DNA from: JANMES01 sp038229715
Lineage (GTDB): Bacteria > Planctomycetota > Phycisphaerae > Tepidisphaerales > Tepidisphaeraceae
DNA: 64,000 nucleotides
NCBI GenBank assembly: GCA_038229715.1
Contig: JBBROD010000011.1
Location: forward strand, 1-64,000
Direction of reading: 5' to 3'
Positions 61,051 to 64,000 of the stretch are shown one piece after another. Below the pieces are notes generated by a model. It did no database searches and was not told where the DNA came from. It saw only the letters and a list, made by a program, of their open reading frames with translations. Position 1 is the first letter of the stretch. The number at the start of each line of letters is the position of its first letter. The translations under genes were made by a program, and so were the position numbers.

Positions 61051-61317
61051 TTAGCCCATCTTCGCTAAAACAGACTCGACCTTTCCTCGAATCTCGCCCC
61101 ATTTGGTGGAGGGAAATTTGTTCACGGTGATGAAATCCCCCAGGAGCAGCAAGCTCGTCACGCCGGGGATTTCAAACAACGCTTTTCCGACCGGGTCATC
61201 CTTAGCAGCCTCAGCATTAAAGTAACTGTTCGGCTGCTGCGTGATCGGACGGTCCAGAATAAACTTCTGTGCGTTGGGATTGGGCGTTGGCTGAACTTCC
61301 GTAACCCTATATCCCAT
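61051..61317 (-). CDS. Nfu/NifU N-terminal-domain protein
   Basis: The 88-aa protein matches the Nfu_N domain (TPNPNAQKFILDRPI, then FEIPGVTSLLLLGDFITVNK), found at the N-terminus of Fe-S carrier proteins and also alone. The Cys-x2-Cys domain that carries the cluster is missing, so it probably interacts with partners and does not hold Fe-S itself. The ATG at 61317 has GGAG 5-6 bp upstream; a GTG 2 codons earlier is less likely. It is a monocistronic gene between the fucosidase hairpin and the rplM promoter. Confidence 0.85.
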   Translation of the reverse strand: MGYRVTEVQPTPNPNAQKFILDRPITQQPNSYFNAEAAKDDPVGKALFEIPGVTSLLLLGDFITVNKFPSTKWGEIRGKVESVLAKMG

Positions 61318-61464
61318 CTGCACTCCGTGCGGCGGAGTATATCGTTTGCGTCAGGCGAGAAAAGAGGGCTGGAGCCGTAAAAAGCCAAATTTTCGAATAT
61401 TTTATACTTTGTTTTGCAAAGTACACGGAAGCTTCGTGTTTCTGGATTTCAGCAAAACAAAAAC

Positions 61465-61571
61465 ATGCGACACAGAGACACAGAGTCACAGAGGTAAGCA
61501 CAGAGAATTGAGCTGAAATCTCCTCTTCCTCTCTGTGCATTTCTCTGTGACTCTGTGCCTCCGTGTCGCAT
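61465..61571. repeat. Intergenic palindrome of CACAGAG words (copy 1)
   Basis: The left arm starts ATGCGACACAGAG (61465) and the right arm ends CCGTGTCGCAT (61571). The outer 42 bases pair with about five mismatches. The arms are made of CACAGAG words at short intervals. It lies upstream of the rplM promoter. Copy 2 is at 62796-62906. Confidence 0.8.
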
Positions 61572-61603
61572 TCATCTTGCAAACGCGGATTCGGCGGCTT
61601 CTC

Positions 61604-61631
61604 TTGACAGAAAGCCCACAATCCTTAGAAT
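61604..61631 (+). promoter_or_regulatory. Strong sigma70-like promoter of rplM
   Basis: A perfect TTGACA (61604-61609) and TAGAAT (61626-61631) with 16 bp between. The ATG of rplM is 70 bp after the -10, so the mRNA leader is about 60 nt, with room for autogenous control by L13, as known in E. coli. Confidence 0.6.
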
Positions 61632-61700
61632 TTCCCCTCCCTGTGTCGGGCGTGTTTTGCGTCCGCACGGCTGTTTTCGTTGATTAAGAAAGACCGAATC

Positions 61701-62132
61701 ATGAGCACGTACAGCCCCAAACCGGGTGAAATCAAAGCCGACTGGCACACTGTTGACGCCTCGGGCAAAGTCCTAGGCAGGCTGGCTTCCAAGATTTCGC
61801 TGATCCTCCAAGGCAAGCACAAGCCGACTTACGCCCCCCATGTGGACACCGGCGATTTCGTCATCGTGCTCAACGCTGAAAAGATCAAAGTCACCGGCCG
61901 CAAGGCGGACGTGATCGAGTATGACACCTACAGCCGCTACCCCGGCGGGCGTCATCTCTACTCGTACAAGACGATGAGCGAACTCCACCCGGAACGCATC
62001 ATCCAGTTGGCCGTCAAACGGATGCTGCCGAAGAACAAGATCGGCCGCAACCTGCTGACCAAACTCAAAATCTACACCGGCACCGTGCATCCGCACGCTG
62101 CCCAACAGCCGAAAGAACTCAAGCTCGCATAA
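61701..62132 (+). CDS. rplM: 50S ribosomal protein L13
   Basis: The 143-aa protein has normal L13 length and pattern: WHTVDASGKVLGRLASKIS, YAPHVDTGDFVIVLNAEKI, YSRYPGGRH and the end KIYTGTVHPHAAQQPKELK. It binds 23S rRNA early in large-subunit assembly. The ATG at 61701 was chosen over one 21 bp earlier because MSTYSPKPGEIKADWH is the usual start; the ribosome site is weak (AAGAAAG). It is followed by rpsI after a 162-bp spacer that carries a palindromic repeat, an unusual gap for this pair. Confidence 0.97.
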   Translation: MSTYSPKPGEIKADWHTVDASGKVLGRLASKISLILQGKHKPTYAPHVDTGDFVIVLNAEKIKVTGRKADVIEYDTYSRYPGGRHLYSYKTMSELHPERIIQLAVKRMLPKNKIGRNLLTKLKIYTGTVHPHAAQQPKELKLA

Positions 62133-62140
62133 AAAATGAC

Positions 62141-62206
62141 TGTGGAATGTGGATTGTGGATTGTCGAAACGCTTCAACAATCTACATTCCACGATCCACA
62201 ATCGAT
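62141..62206. repeat. Palindrome of GTGGATT words between rplM and rpsI
   Basis: TGTGGAATGTGGATTGTGG (from 62141) is repeated in inverted order by CTACATTCCACGATCCACAAT (up to about 62203), around GATTGTCGAA and TTCAACAATC. It resembles the other word-type hairpins. In an rplM-rpsI transcript it would fold strongly. Confidence 0.65.
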
Positions 62207-62294
62207 CAATCGTCATCGGCTCGTGATCAGCGGTACTCCAAACAACTACCAATGATCCGATGACGACCAAACCCGCTGATCACGGAAAGGCCAT

Positions 62295-62729
62295 ATGAGC
62301 GACGCTACCGCCACTCCCGAATCCACCGAAAAGAAAGTCAAACCCGTTTACACTTGGGGCGTGGGACGACGCAAGTCGGCTGTCGCCCGGGTTCGTATCG
62401 CGCCGGGTTCCGGTAAGATCGAAATCAACGGCCGCACGTTGAACGATTACTTCACCGGCGAGCGCGATCGCAAAGCGATCTTCGGCCCGCTCGAAGTAAC
62501 CAACACCGGCGGAAAGATGGACGTCCTCGTCAACACCGACGGCGGCGGAGCAACCGGGCAGACCGGCGCGATCGTCATGGGCCTTGCCCGTGCGCTGGCC
62601 AAGTACGATGCCAGCCTCGAAGGCGCCCTCCGCAACGGCGAGTTCCTCACCCGCGACAGCCGCATGAAGGAACGCAAAAAATACGGCCAGCGCGGTGCAC
62701 GTCGTCGCTTCCAGTTCAGCAAGCGATAA
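62295..62729 (+). CDS. rpsI: 30S ribosomal protein S9
   Basis: The 144-aa protein has the S9 pattern: TWGVGRRKSAVARVRIAPG, INGRTLNDYF, the GATGQTGAIVMGLARAL block and the C-terminal tail DSRMKERKKYGQRGARRRFQ with SKR as last residues, which reach the P-site tRNA. The first 18 residues form a Thr/Glu/Lys-rich extension beyond the bacterial core. It is in the usual order after rplM and ends before a strong terminator. Confidence 0.97.
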   Translation: MSDATATPESTEKKVKPVYTWGVGRRKSAVARVRIAPGSGKIEINGRTLNDYFTGERDRKAIFGPLEVTNTGGKMDVLVNTDGGGATGQTGAIVMGLARALAKYDASLEGALRNGEFLTRDSRMKERKKYGQRGARRRFQFSKR

Positions 62730-62752
62730 ACGATTGGCTCAATTAAAACACG

Positions 62753-62784
62753 AAAAGCCCATGCCGACAGGCGTGGGCTTTTTT
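62753..62784 (+). terminator. Rho-independent terminator of rplM-rpsI
   Basis: Stem AAAAGCCCATGCC and GGCGTGGGCTTTT with a GACA loop, followed by a T run, 24 bp after the rpsI stop. It is a textbook intrinsic terminator with one G-T pair in the stem. Confidence 0.9.
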
Positions 62785-62795
62785 GTTGGGCTTAC

Positions 62796-62906
62796 GAATG
62801 CGACACAGAGGCACCGAGTCACAGAGAAATGCACAGAGTGGAAGAAATTAATCTCATTTGAATTCTCTGTGCTTAACTCTGTGACTCTGTGCCTCTGTGT
62901 CGAATT
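62796..62906. repeat. Intergenic palindrome of CACAGAG words (copy 2)
   Basis: The left arm is GAATGCGACACAGAG (from 62796) and the right arm ends CTGTGTCGAATTC (62906). Both arms contain GAGTCACAGAG-type words as in copy 1. The two copies bracket rplM-rpsI on both sides. The copies differ in the centre. Confidence 0.8.
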
Positions 62907-62908
62907 CT

Positions 62909-63706
62909 TCATTCGTTAACGACCGGATTCTCCAGCCGCCCGAGCTTTTCGATCTCGATCGCAATCGTATCCCCCGCCTTCAGCCACACCGGCGGCTTGC
63001 GGGCAAAACCTACCCCGCTCGGCGTGCCCGTCAGAATCACGCTGCCGGCCCGGATCGTCATCGTGCTCGACAGGCTTTCGATCAGCGTCGGCACGTCGAA
63101 GATCATGTCCGCTGTCGTGTGGTCCTGCATCACCTGGCCATTGAGCGTGGTTTTGATCGCCAGCGCGTTCGGGTTCGGCACTTCGTCGGCCGTCACCAAG
63201 TCAGGGCCCAGCGGGCAAAACCCATCGAACGATTTGCCGCGGGCAAACTGTCCGCCGCCGAGGGATTTCTCACGCTGCCAGTCACGGGCTGATACGTCGT
63301 TGGCGATTGTGTAGCCGAAGACGTATTTCAGCGCGTCGGCATTGCTCACGTTCTTCGCGTCTTTGCCGATCACCACCGCCAGCTCGCCTTCATAGTCGAT
63401 CATGCTGCTTCGCTTGGGGATCGCGATCGGCGAGCCGGGGTGGTTCAGCGCGTTACTGGCTTTGATGAACAGCATCGGGTGAGCCGGAATCTCCGAGCCG
63501 CTTTCCTTCGCGTGCTCACGGTAGTTCAGGCCGATGCAGAGGATGTCCGTCGGCACGATCGGCGAAAGCAGCTTTTCGATCGGCAGCCGGTCCGAGGTTT
63601 CGGTTGCTGAAAAGAGCGAATCTCCCGCCAGCCGCGAGGCGGTGTGGCCGTCGATCCGCTTGCCGAGGTAGGTCTTTCCGCCCGAGATAAAACGTATGAG
63701 TCGCAT
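62909..63706 (-). CDS. Fumarylacetoacetate hydrolase-family protein
   Basis: The 265-aa protein has the FAH fold: CIGLNYREHAKE, IDYEGELAVVIG (acidic metal ligands), ANDVSARDWQ, KSFDGFCPLGP and ILTGTPSGVGFARKP. Family members hydrolyse or decarboxylate beta-diketo acids, often in aromatic or sugar-acid catabolism. The usual start RLIRFISGGKTYLG fits ATG at 63706; the longer frame adds 29 residues with no family character. It diverges from the glycosyltransferase across 95 bp. Substrate unknown. Confidence 0.92.
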   Translation of the reverse strand: MRLIRFISGGKTYLGKRIDGHTASRLAGDSLFSATETSDRLPIEKLLSPIVPTDILCIGLNYREHAKESGSEIPAHPMLFIKASNALNHPGSPIAIPKRSSMIDYEGELAVVIGKDAKNVSNADALKYVFGYTIANDVSARDWQREKSLGGGQFARGKSFDGFCPLGPDLVTADEVPNPNALAIKTTLNGQVMQDHTTADMIFDVPTLIESLSSTMTIRAGSVILTGTPSGVGFARKPPVWLKAGDTIAIEIEKLGRLENPVVNE

Positions 63707-63801
63707 AATCGCATCATAGCGTACGCTCGCTTGCAAGACATCGTGCCGCACCGGCAGACAATCGCTTGCGGGCCGGTTCGTTTTCTGAAACACTCGACCA
63801 C

Positions 63802-64000
63802 ATGTCCGAGCCCAATGCCGACCGATCGCTGCTGATCGTCATGCCCGTTTTCAACGACTGGGAGCCGCTGCAAAAGCTGCTCGACCTGATCGACGCGGTA
63901 TTGGCCGGCAAGGATCTGCAGGCCAAGATTCTGCTGATCGACGATGCCTCGAGCGATCGGCCGAACCGCTCGGCGCTGAGGCGAAAGTACGTCTCGCTGA
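63802..64000 (+). CDS. Glycosyltransferase family 2, N-terminal part
   Basis: 66 codons are visible up to the right edge. MSEPNADRSLLIVMPVFNDW, then AKILLIDDASSDRP, is the GT2 N-terminal strand and UDP-sugar-binding DDxS motif. The gene runs off the window. It would move a sugar from a nucleotide donor to a lipid, protein or polysaccharide; acceptor unknown. Confidence 0.88.
   Translation, partial: MSEPNADRSLLIVMPVFNDWEPLQKLLDLIDAVLAGKDLQAKILLIDDASSDRPNRSALRRKYVSL

Overview
The window looks like a chromosomal segment of a planctomycete, most likely a soil or freshwater Phycisphaerae/Tepidisphaerales-type organism. This is inferred from combined traits: high GC, a type II pseudopilin-like protein with a late H-x10-DG motif, a PEP-CTERM protein, an LEPR-like N-terminal motif on a secreted GH16, a formylglycine sulfatase, many glycoside hydrolases, and ribosomal genes beside unrelated metabolic genes. 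No rRNA, tRNA or CRISPR array was recognised.

Layout. (1) 1-11.9 kb, minus strand: a sugar-uptake and utilisation locus. It runs IclR regulator -> solute-binding/permease fusion -> oversized permease -> unknown 608-aa enzyme, then a Gfo/Idh/MocA oxidoreductase, a pseudopilin-like protein and a beta-helix protein cut by an IS630-type element at the left edge. No ABC ATPase is present. (2) 12.1-18.8 kb: M14-type peptidase, lysine 6-transaminase-like enzyme, a secreted propeller/Fn3 protein and a PEP-CTERM subtilase-like protein. (3) 19.2-22.0 kb: a complete Dcm-type restriction-modification-repair operon (cytosine methylase, EcoRII-type endonuclease, Vsr). The endonuclease carries a one-base frameshift in an A5 run near its start. 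(4) 22.3-33.5 kb: an unusual set of biosynthetic genes. Rieske oxygenase, SnoaL-like protein and alpha/beta hydrolase run one way. AurF-like diiron oxygenase, fatty-acid desaturase and PAP2 protein run back toward them. A five-gene coupled operon (two B12-type radical SAM enzymes, two GNAT-like proteins, one GH3-type acyl-amido synthetase) diverges from the AurF gene across 45 bp. I know no product for this set; it is the best candidate for an undescribed system. (5) 33.6-34.4 kb: a chimeric gene scar (MmeI-like methylase N-terminus joined to a GIY-YIG nuclease C-terminus), so restriction-related DNA flanks the biosynthetic block on both sides. (6) 34.5-51.2 kb: secreted and polysaccharide-degrading proteins (PDZ/repeat protein, GH16, GH95-like, transglutaminase-like, sulfatase, GH78 rhamnosidase, SGNH acetylesterase), suggesting use of a sulfated, acetylated, rhamnose-containing glycan. 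(7) 51.3-57.2 kb: nitroreductase, FAD oxidoreductase with an in-frame palindromic insert, lipoprotein, and a ketoacyl synthase/CrtI-like/FabG trio. (8) 57.3-64 kb: secreted protein, GH29 fucosidase, Nfu-N protein, rplM-rpsI, FAH-family hydrolase and the start of a GT2.

A recurring theme is intergenic palindromes built from short tandem words (CGCGAAG, CAGATnnACG, CACAGAG and GTGGATT types). A further palindrome lies inside a coding frame. These look like dispersed mobile hairpin repeats. All functions below are read from sequence motifs and remembered family features; no database search was run.
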